From positions 186,001-250,000 of the forward strand of contig NZ_PCNZ01000004.1 of assembly GCF_002975175.1 (NCBI RefSeq): a stretch of 64,000 nt of DNA. Direction: 5' to 3'. The translations under genes and the position numbers were made by a program. Positions within the stretch are counted from its first letter, which is position 1. Every line of letters begins with the position of its first letter. Shown here one piece after another: positions 48,203 through 58,314 of the stretch. A model generated the notes under the pieces. It was not told the DNA's origin. It made no database searches and saw nothing but the letters and a program-made list of their open reading frames with translations. This DNA comes from Bacillus sp. MYb209. GTDB taxonomy: Bacteria > Bacillota > Bacilli > Bacillales > Bacillaceae_G.

Positions 48203-49789
48203 ATGTTGGATCAAAATCGATTTGTAACTATTAACATCTTATTAACGAGCGATATACATGGTAATGTTTATCCGATTCACTATCAAAATAACTTACCAGC
48301 AGACGTAGGACTATCCAAAATTTCCACACTCATTAAAAAAGAGCGTTCTACAAATGAGCATGTGATTTTAATTGATAACGGTGATTTCATCCAAGGAACC
48401 CCTTTCACTTATCACTATGCTACTTATGAAAAAGATAAAAAGAACCCAATGGCCTTATTAGCTGATTATCTAGATTATGATGCTGCAATTATTGGAAATC
48501 ATGAATTTAATTATGGGATGGACATATTAAACAATGCTATTTCAACTGCCAATACCCCCTATTTATCAGCCAATATTTTAGATAAAAACATAAAGAAACC
48601 GTATTTCGGAAAACCTTACATCATAAAGCAAATTGAGCCCGATATCAAGATTGCTATTTTAGGGATAACAACACATTACATCCCAAATTGGGAGCAACCT
48701 CATCATATTGAAGGTTTACTATTTGAAGATGCACTAGAAACAACAAAAAGGTGGGTTTCTTATATTCATGAAGAGGAGAAACCTGATTTACTAGTCGTAG
48801 CCTACCACGGGGGATTTGAACGTGATTTACAAACTGGAGAACCTACTGAAGCTTTAACAGGTGAAAATCAAGGATATGCAATGTGTCATGAAATTGACGG
48901 TATAGATATTTTACTAACAGGTCATCAACACCGAACGATTGCAAACGCTAAAATTAATGGTGTTACAATTTTACAAGTTGGCTGTAATGGACAATCATTA
49001 GGAAAAGTGAAAGTTACATTTGAAAGAAATAATAATGAATGGATGCCGACAGAATGTCATTCAGAAATACTATCTGTGCAGAGGATCCAGGAAGATGAAG
49101 CTGTCCTTTCACTTGTGTATGATTACGAGGATAAAACACAAAAGTGGCTTGATCAGCCCATTGGGGTTATTAATGGAGACATGCAAATTTTTGATGCTAT
49201 ACAAACGCGTCTACAAGACCATCCCTTTATTGAATTTATTAATAAAATACAGATGGATGTAGCAGAAGTTTCTATTTCTTGCACAAATTTGTTTCATAAT
49301 GAATCTCCTGGTTTTCCAAAACATGTCACAATGCGTGACATCGTGTCTAATTATATTTATCCAAATACATTAAAAGTTATTCGAGTGACTGGGGCAGATA
49401 TAAAAGAAGCTCTCGAACTCTCCGCCGCTTATTTCACACTACAAGAAGACGGAAACATCATTGTAAACCGTGCCTACTTAGAACCGAAACCGCAGCACTA
49501 TAATTACGATATGTGGGAAGGGATTTCATACGTATTAAACATTTCAAAACCAATTGGCGAAAGAGTTACTTTTTTAGAATATGATGGACTGCCTATCAAC
49601 ACGAAGCAAGAATACGATGTCGTTATGAATAATTATCGCGCAAGTGGTGGCGGAAACTTCCTTATGTATCAAAATAAGCCCGTTATAAAAGACATACCAA
49701 TAGATATGTCTGAACTTATCACTAACTATATATTGAAGCATAAAACGATAGAAGCAACAATAAATCATAACTGGAAAGTTATTAAATAG
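48203..49789 (+). CDS. Bifunctional metallophosphatase / 5'-nucleotidase-family protein
   Basis: The 528-residue protein has the calcineurin-like metallophosphatase domain (LLTSDIHGNVYP, LIDNGDFIQGTP, IIGNHEFNYG, VVAYHGGFERD, LLTGHQHRTI; residues 10-270) and the C-terminal 5'-nucleotidase substrate domain (to ~525, with NNYRASGGGNFLMYQ). There is no signal peptide, so unlike YfkN it appears cytoplasmic. It is divergent from the phosphonate-type transporter, suggesting joint scavenging of a phosphorylated compound; that link is inference. AAAGGTGG precedes the ATG. Confidence 0.82.
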   Translation: MLDQNRFVTINILLTSDIHGNVYPIHYQNNLPADVGLSKISTLIKKERSTNEHVILIDNGDFIQGTPFTYHYATYEKDKKNPMALLADYLDYDAAIIGNHEFNYGMDILNNAISTANTPYLSANILDKNIKKPYFGKPYIIKQIEPDIKIAILGITTHYIPNWEQPHHIEGLLFEDALETTKRWVSYIHEEEKPDLLVVAYHGGFERDLQTGEPTEALTGENQGYAMCHEIDGIDILLTGHQHRTIANAKINGVTILQVGCNGQSLGKVKVTFERNNNEWMPTECHSEILSVQRIQEDEAVLSLVYDYEDKTQKWLDQPIGVINGDMQIFDAIQTRLQDHPFIEFINKIQMDVAEVSISCTNLFHNESPGFPKHVTMRDIVSNYIYPNTLKVIRVTGADIKEALELSAAYFTLQEDGNIIVNRAYLEPKPQHYNYDMWEGISYVLNISKPIGERVTFLEYDGLPINTKQEYDVVMNNYRASGGGNFLMYQNKPVIKDIPIDMSELITNYILKHKTIEATINHNWKVIK

Positions 49790-49809
49790 CGAATCTGTCT
49801 ATTAATATC

Positions 49810-49835
49810 AAAAAAAGATGGGCTATGCCCATCTT

Positions 49836-49838
<3 letters not shown>
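49810..49838. terminator. Bidirectional terminator
   Basis: AAAAAAGATGGGC-TAT-GCCCATCTTTT between the nucleotidase gene and ynzC. Confidence 0.75.
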
Positions 49839-50093
<255 letters not shown>

Positions 50094-50120
50094 TCAAAAC
50101 TGATTATTATCATACAATAG

Positions 50121-50807
<687 letters not shown>

Positions 50808-50837
50808 TTATAGTGTATCATAAATTCGCCTTTCGTT

Positions 50838-50851
50838 CGAACTTATGTTTG
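50838..50851. promoter_or_regulatory. LexA (SOS) box between yneB and lexA
   Basis: CGAACTTATGTTTG fits the Bacillus SOS box CGAAC-N4-GTTYG. It overlaps the -35 region of the lexA promoter and lies about 60 bases before yneB, so LexA can repress both. Confidence 0.8.
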
Positions 50852-50877
50852 TAGAATGTTTTTTCGCATGTTATACT
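50849..50877 (+). promoter_or_regulatory. lexA promoter
   Basis: TTGTAG (50849-50854), a 17-base spacer and TATACT (50872-50877). Its -35 overlaps the LexA box, consistent with autorepression. Confidence 0.65.
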
Positions 50878-50918
50878 TAATAATAAGAAAAATGAAAGAA
50901 AACGAGGTGTTAGAAAAC

Positions 50919-51539
50919 ATGGAAAAGTTAACGAAACGCCAGCAAGACATTCTCGACTTTATTAAGCTAAAAGTACAAGAAAAAGGATATCCACCTTCCG
51001 TACGTGAAATCGGTCAAGCAGTCGGCCTCGCTTCTAGTTCTACAGTGCACGGACATTTATCACGACTAGAAGAAAAAGGATATATTCGACGCGATCCAAC
51101 AAAACCACGCGCAATTGAAATTTTAGGTAGCAACCGAATGGAAACAGAAACACAATCTGTTATTCAAGTTCCAATCGTCGGAAAAGTTACTGCCGGTTTA
51201 CCGATTACAGCAGTCGAAAGTGTAGAAGATCACTTCCCACTTCCAGCTAGTATCGTTGCTGGAGCAGATCAAGTGTTTATGTTACGCATTTCTGGAGATA
51301 GCATGATTGAAGCTGGTATCTTTGATGGTGATTTAGTTGTTGTTCGCCAACAGCAGTCTGCATACAACGGTGAAATTGTAGTTGCTTTAACAGAAGATAA
51401 CGAAGCAACTGTTAAACGTTTCTATAAAGAAAAAGATCATTTCCGTCTACAACCGGAAAACTCTTCACTAGAACCTATCATTTTAAAACAAGTGTCAGTT
51501 ATCGGAAAAGTAATTGGTGTATATCGTGATTTACATTAA
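50919..51539 (+). CDS. lexA: LexA repressor
   Basis: The 206-residue SOS repressor has the N-terminal winged helix ([31 protein letters not shown], residues 8-37), self-cleavage site Ala92-Gly93 in GKVTAGLPI, and the catalytic dyad Ser128 (SGDSMIEAG) and Lys166 (ATVKRF). RecA-stimulated autocleavage relieves repression. ATG at 50919 follows GAGGTG; the open frame reaches 50856, but that would start inside the promoter. Divergent from yneB with a shared SOS box. Confidence 0.96.
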   Translation: MEKLTKRQQDILDFIKLKVQEKGYPPSVREIGQAVGLASSSTVHGHLSRLEEKGYIRRDPTKPRAIEILGSNRMETETQSVIQVPIVGKVTAGLPITAVESVEDHFPLPASIVAGADQVFMLRISGDSMIEAGIFDGDLVVVRQQQSAYNGEIVVALTEDNEATVKRFYKEKDHFRLQPENSSLEPIILKQVSVIGKVIGVYRDLH

Positions 51540-51546
51540 AAATAAT

Positions 51547-51593
51547 AAAAAGAAGATAATACCCTTATTTATATAGGGTATTATCTTCTTTTT
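51547..51593. terminator. Terminator of lexA
   Basis: A perfect stem of about 19 bases (AAGAAGATAATACCC with GGGTATTATCTTCTT) and T-runs on both strands. Confidence 0.8.
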
Positions 51594-51642
51594 ATATTTT
51601 GATAGATTTCCTTTCATTCAAAAGACTTCATTTCATTAATTA

Positions 51643-52446
51643 TTAACGCGTTTCAATAGTAACATCTCCAGCAGCAGTTTTACCGCTAATCTTTTTACTA
51701 CCATTACCAATCGTTATATTTTTATTTTCTTCATTAAAAATTGTCACGTCTCCAGCAGCGGTTTGCCCAGTTATAACTGCATCTTGTGGTTTTTCCAATA
51801 AAGTAATATCTACATCTCCAGCAGTTGAACTTGCCTCTAAATCATATTTAGAATCATGATCAATAATATCTATATCCCCACTAGCCGTTTTTGCTGTTAC
51901 TTTCCCTATTACTTTTTTAAAATTCACCTCACCAGCTTTTGTAGAACCCTCTACACTCTTTGCTGTTACATGTTTCAAATCCACTTCTCCGGCGAGTGTT
52001 TCAACACTTACGCGGTCACTTTTCACATTACTTATTTCTATTTGTCCAGCGGATGAATTTACTTTTATCTCTTGATAAGAACGTTCAGGTACTAATATAG
52101 TCAATGTAGGCGTTTGAAATCCGAAATTGTAAAATGAAAAATCAAATGAAACACCTTTTTCTATTTCCCCTATGACTTTTAATGTGTCACCATCTTCAGC
52201 AATACGAATCTCCTGTTTACTTACGTCTCCTGTTTGCTTTACATAAAAAGAGGAATCAGGAGATTTTTGGACAACAATATCTCCAGCATCTAACTTAACT
52301 TCTACATTTTTTAGCGTTTCGTTTTTAATAACTTCTTCCTTATTTCCTTTCTCTACAGTTTCTACTGCTTTTTTATATGTTTGTGAAATCCCTATTACTC
52401 CAATAATGATACAAGCGATAGCTACTAATAATATTTTTTTCATCAT
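51643..52446 (-). CDS. DUF4097 beta-strand-repeat protein
   Basis: The 267-residue protein has an N-terminal membrane anchor (residues 4-24) and an extracellular DUF4097 domain built of ~20-residue repeats ending in AGDVTI-like units: AGQIEI, AGEVDL, AGEVNF, SGDIDI, AGDVDI, AGDVTI, AGDVTI. This predicts a right-handed beta-solenoid. It is the last gene of a PadR / DUF1700 / DUF4097 operon, an arrangement frequent in Firmicutes and likened to envelope-stress (LiaG/YvlB-like) systems. No enzymatic motif. Confidence 0.8.
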   Translation of the reverse strand: MMKKILLVAIACIIIGVIGISQTYKKAVETVEKGNKEEVIKNETLKNVEVKLDAGDIVVQKSPDSSFYVKQTGDVSKQEIRIAEDGDTLKVIGEIEKGVSFDFSFYNFGFQTPTLTILVPERSYQEIKVNSSAGQIEISNVKSDRVSVETLAGEVDLKHVTAKSVEGSTKAGEVNFKKVIGKVTAKTASGDIDIIDHDSKYDLEASSTAGDVDITLLEKPQDAVITGQTAAGDVTIFNEENKNITIGNGSKKISGKTAAGDVTIETR

Positions 52447-52989
52447 CTACTCCCCTTTTATCATTTTGAAGTTCCATACTACATAGCGTACACATAATCT
52501 TTTAAACCACTTCGTACTATAATAAGCTACAATACATAACAATAAACCTACTCCAACAAACGTTATACTAACGAAAAGATCCAACCATATAAAAGTACCC
52601 ATAAATACTTTTAAAATAACGAAAAATGGTGTCACTACACTAGCAATACCACCGACCCAAAAGGAAAATATAAAAGCTATAATTGCAATTAATGGGCCTA
52701 ACACAATAATAAAATTAAACAAACTAAGTCCAACCGCTGCCATGACAGCTCTTGTTATATTTGAAGTCGATGGATCCTTTTTCATCTCATCAAAGTGATA
52801 CAAAGCAAGCAAATCTTTCGCAATTACCTTCGGAGAGCCAAGCCCCTTTATTATTTCTGATTCAGTTTTCCCCTCTTCTATCCCAAACTGAAAGTGCTCT
52901 TCATAATCAAATAAAATATCTTGTCGCTCTTCTTCTGGTAACTTTCTAAGATGACTTGATAATTCTTTAAGAAACTGCGCTTTACTCAT
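52447..52989 (-). CDS. DUF1700 family membrane protein
   Basis: The 180-residue protein begins with the DUF1700 helical motif [59 protein letters not shown] and then has three or four membrane helices (about 85-165). DUF1700 proteins accompany PadR regulators and DUF4097 proteins; the role is unknown. ATG at 52989 follows GGTGG and overlaps the PadR stop by eight bases; the next gene starts directly after it. Confidence 0.82.
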   Translation of the reverse strand: MSKAQFLKELSSHLRKLPEEERQDILFDYEEHFQFGIEEGKTESEIIKGLGSPKVIAKDLLALYHFDEMKKDPSTSNITRAVMAAVGLSLFNFIIVLGPLIAIIAFIFSFWVGGIASVVTPFFVILKVFMGTFIWLDLFVSITFVGVGLLLCIVAYYSTKWFKRLCVRYVVWNFKMIKGE

Positions 52990-53305
52990 CCCATTCCACC
53001 CCTTCAATAATTTCTTGAACACCTTTAGCAAAATCACGCCACTCTGTTACTAATAACGTAAGTTGCATCTCCCCTTGCTCTGTTAGTTGATAATATTTAC
53101 GGGGCGGTCCTTCCGTGGATTCTTTTAAATACGTTTGAAAATATCCATCTTTCGTTAAACGACGTAATAACGGATATACAGAACCTTCCGATATTAAAAA
53201 TTTATTAGAGATTTGCTGAACAAGTTCATATCCATAACAATCCTTACGTTTTACAAGTGCCAATACACACAGTTCTAACACACCTTTTTTAAACTGAACA
53301 TTCAA
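52982..53305 (-). CDS. PadR-family transcriptional regulator
   Basis: The 107-residue protein is a PadR winged helix: [74 protein letters not shown]. It probably represses its own operon with DUF1700 and DUF4097. TTG at 53305 is preferred, with GGGGG seven bases upstream; a TTG two codons earlier is possible. The 5' region (53340-53400) repeats the half-site GGTACT/GGTACC three times, a plausible operator. Confidence 0.82.
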   Translation of the reverse strand: MNVQFKKGVLELCVLALVKRKDCYGYELVQQISNKFLISEGSVYPLLRRLTKDGYFQTYLKESTEGPPRKYYQLTEQGEMQLTLLVTEWRDFAKGVQEIIEGVEWDE

Positions 53306-53346
53306 GGACAATCCCCCTTTCTTATTTCAGTACTGTTCAATACATG

Positions 53347-53398
53347 GTACCTATTATATCCATAATATACCATTAGGTACTGTTTATTGCAAGGTACT
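53347..53398. promoter_or_regulatory. Repeated GGTACY half-sites upstream of the PadR operon
   Basis: GGTACC near 53347, GGTACT near 53375 and GGTACT near 53393 occur in 50 bases, with GTACTG also at 53332. The spacing is uneven, so a PadR operator here is only suggested. Confidence 0.4.
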
Positions 53399-53437
53399 AA
53401 ATTATATTTATTCCCTAAATTTATAAAACACAAATAT

Positions 53438-53482
53438 AAAAGCCCGAATAAGATCTTTTGTAACTGACCATTATCCGGGCTA
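53438..53482. terminator. Terminator of the lasso operon
   Basis: AGCCCG-ATAA and TTAT-CGGGCT pair around a loop of ~23 bases with A-runs upstream on the plus strand, about 50 bases after the exporter stop on the minus strand. Confidence 0.55.
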
Positions 53483-53532
53483 TCATTCAACTCGAATTAC
53501 AATAATACAAGATTTCATTCAATCTTTCTCCT

Positions 53533-55332
53533 CTATGAACCCACTTCCATTTGTGACCCTAATAAATTTCGAAATACACCTTTTCTCTCTTTAGCCAATT
53601 GATTAAATTCACCTTTTTGAACAATTTCACCTTTTCCTAAAACAATAACTTGATCTGCATTGCGGATCGTAGATAACCGATGCGCAATAACAACAATAGT
53701 CATCGTTCCTTTCAATCTTTCTATTGCTGATTGGATCTTTACCTCATTTTCAGTATCTAATGCACTCGTAGCTTCATCTAATACTAAAATGGATGGTTGT
53801 CTTAAAATAGCTCGAGCTAGTACAAGTCGTTGACGTTCACCACCTGAAAGCCTCACTCCACGATCTCCAATGAGAGTATCAAGCCCTTTTGGAAGCATTC
53901 GTACAAATTCAGCTGCCGCCGCAAAATCTAATGCAGTCCAAATTTGTTCTTCACTGGCATACGGATCAATCATCAATAAATTTTCTCTTATGCTTGCATT
54001 AAATAAGAAAGGATCTTGTGACACATAACTAATAGCCCGTCTCAATGACAACAAATTTTCACTTGTAAGAGGAGTTCCATCTATTAATACTTGACCTTTC
54101 TCTGGTTGAATCAATCCCATTAAAACATCAATTAATGTACTCTTCCCAGCTCCCGAATGTCCCACAATAGCCGTCATGCTATTGATTGGTATTTGCACAT
54201 TAATATTTTGAAGTGCATACAAATGCTCCTTCTTATTATACCGAAAATAAATATCCTTACATTCAATACCCTGTTCTATACAAATCGGCTTTATATGTTT
54301 TTGCTGATGTATATCCTGCATTTCAATCGCTTCATTACATTCCTCTTGTAATTCCCATAATGACTTAAAAGCAGGAATGCTTGCAGCAAGCTGTTCTAAA
54401 TTAGACTGAATTGTCATAAATCGTGGCCATAGTCTAGAAAAGATAAGTATGATTAATAGTAATTGGGCAGGTTGAGCTTTAAATATACTTACTGATAATA
54501 ATATAAAAAATGCAATTAAAATAGCCATTGAAACTTTATAAAACAATTGAGAGTTCGATCTTATTCTCATATACTCCATTTGTTCATTACTCATCTTTTC
54601 TGTTATAGATTGTAACCAATCCAAACGTGATGCTTCCAAAGTATTACTCTTTATATCTTTAATTCCATTAAAATGATCTGTTATACCAGAAAGATAGCCT
54701 TGTGCCAATTTTGAGGTCTTACCGCCTAGTATTCGTGCTTTTTTTATAAAAACACGAGAAGCTACCAAGAATAATAAGCCAAAGCCCAAAACAAATATAG
54801 TTATTTGGGGAGATAATAAAAACGCAATCCCCACCTGTATGAATGTAAACAGAATAGCAGCTAACAATTGTAAAATTAAATTAACCCCATAACTTACGCG
54901 AGCTAATTCTGTAGTTAATGTATTTATTAGATTTGTTTTCCTTTTCTCTAAAAAAAAACTCCACTTCGCTTTTAGAATCATACTATATGTTTCTATTCTT
55001 AATTCTCGTACAAAAGCTTGTTGCGTTCCCGCATCCCTTAGCGTTATGTTTCTTTGTAGTAGATTTTGACCTAACACTATTAGTATATATATACCTAAAA
55101 TAGAAATTAGACTTGTTGTTTTAGGGAAATCCTGCAAAAATCTATAGACAGGTGCGATAAAAGCAGTCTCCTCACCTATATTGATTATTCCAGTCATACT
55201 TATCATAGGAATTAATAAAATAATACCTATCCCTTCAAGTAAACTTATTAAAACCATACCAAACAAATTCACATACAGAATCTTCCCTGCAGAAGAATAT
55301 AATTTCTTCATAAAATATATAATATGATTCAT
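53533..55332 (-). CDS. Lasso peptide ABC exporter (LasD-type)
   Basis: The 599-residue protein has six membrane helices (about 20-310) and an ATPase domain: Walker [17 protein letters not shown]-loop YVSQDPFLF, signature VRLSGGERQRL, Walker B ILVLDEATSALD and H-loop IAHRLST. As a homodimer it would export the mature lasso peptide and give self-immunity. ATG at 55332 follows GGGGG eight bases upstream; the frame extends 17 codons further but overlaps the previous gene. Last gene of the lasso operon, 11 bases after the nucleotidyltransferase gene. Confidence 0.85.
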   Translation of the reverse strand: MNHIIYFMKKLYSSAGKILYVNLFGMVLISLLEGIGIILLIPMISMTGIINIGEETAFIAPVYRFLQDFPKTTSLISILGIYILIVLGQNLLQRNITLRDAGTQQAFVRELRIETYSMILKAKWSFFLEKRKTNLINTLTTELARVSYGVNLILQLLAAILFTFIQVGIAFLLSPQITIFVLGFGLLFLVASRVFIKKARILGGKTSKLAQGYLSGITDHFNGIKDIKSNTLEASRLDWLQSITEKMSNEQMEYMRIRSNSQLFYKVSMAILIAFFILLSVSIFKAQPAQLLLIILIFSRLWPRFMTIQSNLEQLAASIPAFKSLWELQEECNEAIEMQDIHQQKHIKPICIEQGIECKDIYFRYNKKEHLYALQNINVQIPINSMTAIVGHSGAGKSTLIDVLMGLIQPEKGQVLIDGTPLTSENLLSLRRAISYVSQDPFLFNASIRENLLMIDPYASEEQIWTALDFAAAAEFVRMLPKGLDTLIGDRGVRLSGGERQRLVLARAILRQPSILVLDEATSALDTENEVKIQSAIERLKGTMTIVVIAHRLSTIRNADQVIVLGKGEIVQKGEFNQLAKERKGVFRNLLGSQMEVGS

Positions 55333-55343
55333 CGATGTTCCCC

Positions 55344-56531
55344 CTATAACAAAGCAAGCTCCTTTGTTTTCCTCCAAAGACATAGAAACGGACGTAAAGG
55401 AAAATATAAAAAATGAAGAGATTTAGGTAACGGTAATGTTTTTGCATCAATTGGATAAGGATAAAGTTGGCTCAAAATAAATAAAATTTTTTGCTGATTA
55501 GACATCAGTGAAAATAAATGTCTACCATGATAAGCAAGTACTTCTTCAGGAACAGGTTCAGAATGCAAGTTTATCGTTTTCTTGAAATAAAACAGTGCTT
55601 CTTGTGCTAACTGCTTCGAATGTTTTTTAGCTACTAATTCCGTCATTCTTTCATTTAATCGTGTACCTAGCAATTGTGATGCCAAAATTAATGCTTGTCC
55701 TCCTAAATGAAGTATTTGGTATTTTCTCATTAATTTATGAATCTCATTCCAGTTAAGATCTTGATCGACAATTTTTTTTATGTCTACTAACCAACGTAAC
55801 CTGGACCAACCATGTCTGGCACCATGAGATACAAGAAATAAAAATAAGTCTTCCTTTCCTAACATATATACCGAATTACTCGTAAGTGTACTTTTTCTCT
55901 TCTGCTTCCAAAGCTCTTCAAACCCAGGTTCCTTACCCGGTCCGGGATTTAACCTCCAATGAATTTCAAGTTTGATCCGCCTTGTTAGATGGAAAAATGT
56001 TATATGGTGATGCCTCCATTTCCAATCACTTAATATCGTTTGAATATAATCATCTTTCACATATCCTTGCTCTAAAAGTAGTTTTTCTACTTTTTCTAAA
56101 TTTTGAATAGGGATGAGAACGTCCAAATCACAGGATGTTCGCAAAGAAATATCTCCATATAAGTCCTGAGATAGTACAGGACCTTTTAGAAACATCGTAC
56201 GAATCTCATTTTCATTAAAAAGTTTATTTATTCGTTCCATTTCAGCACTTAAATAAAGCATTTGAAATGTATTATTTTTATATTTTCTATTTAAAGTTTG
56301 TACAACATGTGAAGGAATTAGTTCCTCATCTACCTGTTTAATTTTTTGATAAATCACCGGATAAACACGATGATGCATAGCTTGCTCAAGAAAAACCTCC
56401 CAATCAATATCTGCAAACCATTCACTACTGTAAGTTTGCAGTGTTTCGTCATCTTGTAACTTCAAAATTGCAAAAAGAAATTTCAATTCCTTAGACATGA
56501 ACTCTACATCAAGACCAAAATCATTCCTCAT
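55344..56531 (-). CDS. Nucleotidyltransferase-family lasso tailoring protein (NTP_transf_5 type)
   Basis: The 395-residue protein belongs to the family usually annotated 'uncharacterised nucleotidyltransferase': FLKGPVLSQDLYGDISLRTSCDLDVLIP (Lys116, Asp135 and Asp137) and LEIHWRLNPG (about 188-197), followed by a helical C-terminal part. It is inside the lasso operon, one base after B2. From memory, the homologue in the pseudomycoidin cluster adds hexoses to the phosphate that the kinase places on the C-terminal Ser. The same job here is inference. ATG at 56531 has AGGAG six bases upstream, formed by the end of B2. Confidence 0.75.
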   Translation of the reverse strand: MRNDFGLDVEFMSKELKFLFAILKLQDDETLQTYSSEWFADIDWEVFLEQAMHHRVYPVIYQKIKQVDEELIPSHVVQTLNRKYKNNTFQMLYLSAEMERINKLFNENEIRTMFLKGPVLSQDLYGDISLRTSCDLDVLIPIQNLEKVEKLLLEQGYVKDDYIQTILSDWKWRHHHITFFHLTRRIKLEIHWRLNPGPGKEPGFEELWKQKRKSTLTSNSVYMLGKEDLFLFLVSHGARHGWSRLRWLVDIKKIVDQDLNWNEIHKLMRKYQILHLGGQALILASQLLGTRLNERMTELVAKKHSKQLAQEALFYFKKTINLHSEPVPEEVLAYHGRHLFSLMSNQQKILFILSQLYPYPIDAKTLPLPKSLHFLYFPLRPFLCLWRKTKELALL

Positions 56532-56532
56532 T

Positions 56533-57006
56533 TTACTCTCCTTTAATAGTGTCCTCACTTAACCTCTTTGCAAATGATCCGACGACAGTAAACTTCTCCA
56601 TTCCCTCTGATCCAGTAACATAAAAAGAACCGCTACGTAACCATGCATGCGCAATTAATTCCCCATTATTATCCTTAGCAGTTCCTAAATAAAGTGTACT
56701 CTCAATATGACGTTTTTCGAGCATTTTCATCCCAGCCATAGCTTTAACAAGGCATTGACTTTCCCAAAAAGTATAACGACTCATAACAGAAATAGCTTCG
56801 GACACCTTCTTTAGTGTATCCCAGTGTGGCTGAGTGTGAGTAAATGATGTTTCGTTCATGTAATCTCCTAAAGAAGGTGCAACTTTGGAAAATGTAATAC
56901 TTTTTAGTACACGTGCCCACCCTAAGAAAATAAAAGCCTCAAAAAGTAAAAACTTTGTTTTCGTGTTCAATGATAAAAATATCCTTAACCTTTTCACAAT
57001 ATTCAT
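56533..57006 (-). CDS. Lasso peptide leader peptidase B2 (transglutaminase-like)
   Basis: The 157-residue protein matches the B2 half of split lasso B proteins (PF13471). The cysteine nucleophile is Cys85 in WESQCLVKAMAGMKML and the His is His120 in LIAHAWLRSGSFYVTG. I could not place the third (Asp) residue: the position often holding Asp after HAWLRxG is Ser127. B2 cuts after the leader once B1 has presented the precursor. AGGGAGGG precedes the ATG. It lies 36 bases after B1. Confidence 0.88.
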   Translation of the reverse strand: MNIVKRLRIFLSLNTKTKFLLFEAFIFLGWARVLKSITFSKVAPSLGDYMNETSFTHTQPHWDTLKKVSEAISVMSRYTFWESQCLVKAMAGMKMLEKRHIESTLYLGTAKDNNGELIAHAWLRSGSFYVTGSEGMEKFTVVGSFAKRLSEDTIKGE

Positions 57007-57042
57007 TAATCCCTCCCTAATAATTCTCTTAAAGTTATGAAT

Positions 57043-57351
57043 CTATTTATTAGGGTGATCTTTTATTTGAATTAAACCTTCTTGATACAAACACTCTAAA
57101 AAGGAAAGAACTTGCTCTTCACAATCTTTTCGTTCAATATCATAGTTAGATACTAACATGGTAACAAGCTGATTAATTATTATTGGCTTTTCAATAAGCT
57201 CCCATATTTCTCCGCCTATTTCACCTAAGTTATAGTAATTTCCTTTTTGGACATTTAACATAACTTTTTCTCCATCCATATCGCTTACTATATTACCTTT
57301 ACTTTGGACAACGTTATGTTCTAATGATATTTTTCTCGAATGTACAACCAT
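57043..57351 (-). CDS. Lasso peptide B1, PqqD-like RiPP recognition element
   Basis: The 102-residue protein is a PqqD-like domain with the signature DGEKVMLNVQKGNYYNLGEIGGEIWELIE, then a helix and EGLIQI. It binds the precursor leader, chiefly the W-x-x-P-x-L motif seen in this cluster's precursor, and hands it to B2. ATG at 57351 has GGGAG eight bases upstream; a TTG one codon earlier is possible. The start lies 38 bases inside the kinase gene, so translation is probably coupled. Confidence 0.87.
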   Translation of the reverse strand: MVVHSRKISLEHNVVQSKGNIVSDMDGEKVMLNVQKGNYYNLGEIGGEIWELIEKPIIINQLVTMLVSNYDIERKDCEEQVLSFLECLYQEGLIQIKDHPNK

Positions 57352-58285
57352 CAACCATACTCCCTTTCTGTATTGTATTTAAAATAACTTGCACAAGCTC
57401 ATGAGCTGTAAATCTCGAATCCGGTCGTCTTAATTGAAACATTTCCATTCCGCTTGCAATATCAGATGACGTTTCAAAATGCCATTCCATCAATCCTAAT
57501 TTAGAAATTAAAGAACTCCTAAATGTATGGTAGTATAATTTATACAGACGTGTAAGCCCTTCTATCCGGGTCATCTCTATATCTTCTCCCTGCGCTTTTA
57601 CTAATTCAATAACACCAGCAAGAGGTAAAGGATCAGGAAAAAATTGAGAATTCACAGGAACAGCATACTTCGTTTCCCTTTCAAACAAAGGGCTATATTG
57701 CGTTATTTCCATTCCAAACTTATCTAAACTTTCTTGCCATAATTTTTGTTGTGGGTAAGACGGATGAACCATTGGGGTATTCTTACATAAAAGAGACACG
57801 GCGACTATATCATCACTTAAAAGCTGATATCCTTTACTCAAAAAGGCCGAGGATAAAGTTGATTTTCCGGCTCCTGAATCACCAATTAAAGCATATGCTT
57901 TCCCATCTATGGCAATCACACTTCCATGCAATGGAAGTACTTTGCGTTGCATTAAAAGTGCCCCCATGCAAGTTCCCAAAATATATAGTCGTATTTTATT
58001 TTCATCCGCCCCTGGCATAGGTGAAAAAGTAATTTTTTCGCCCGCTTGGATAGAAAATATTGCAGTTTGAGGAACATGAAACATCACTACCTCATCTTCC
58101 ACTACAATTGTTTTCCGCTGTTCTTCGTTATATTTATCCCATCGTTTAGATAAATCAATTATTTCAATTTGAATATCTGCCATCTCTTTCTTTTCATTTA
58201 GCTGAGACAATTCGGGTAATGGGATTTCACTTACTATTTTTAACCCGAATGCTTTGTATAACACATTCTCCATAGAATTGATCAT
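57314..58285 (-). CDS. Lasso peptide tailoring kinase (HPr-kinase-like)
   Basis: The 323-residue protein has the HPrK/P-like catalytic core: [33 protein letters not shown] (P-loop about residues 135-143), then QLLSDDIVAVS with the acidic pair. The N-terminal half is like those of paeninodin-type kinases (YKAFGLKIVSEIPLPEL opening) and not the HPr-binding form. Relatives such as PadeK phosphorylate the side chain of the C-terminal Ser of the precursor. This precursor ends in Ser. ATG at 58285 has GGAG eight bases upstream; GTG at 58294 also opens the frame. It follows the precursor gene after a hairpin. Confidence 0.85.
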   Translation of the reverse strand: MINSMENVLYKAFGLKIVSEIPLPELSQLNEKKEMADIQIEIIDLSKRWDKYNEEQRKTIVVEDEVVMFHVPQTAIFSIQAGEKITFSPMPGADENKIRLYILGTCMGALLMQRKVLPLHGSVIAIDGKAYALIGDSGAGKSTLSSAFLSKGYQLLSDDIVAVSLLCKNTPMVHPSYPQQKLWQESLDKFGMEITQYSPLFERETKYAVPVNSQFFPDPLPLAGVIELVKAQGEDIEMTRIEGLTRLYKLYYHTFRSSLISKLGLMEWHFETSSDIASGMEMFQLRRPDSRFTAHELVQVILNTIQKGSMVDGCTFEKNIIRT

Positions 58286-58314
58286 CCTATTCACTCCATA
58301 TTGTCATTTTTTTG

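Noticed and set aside
57314-58285. HPr kinase/phosphorylase (HprK) of carbon catabolite control
   Set aside because: The N-terminal half differs, there is no lgt or ptsH context, and it sits inside the lasso operon.
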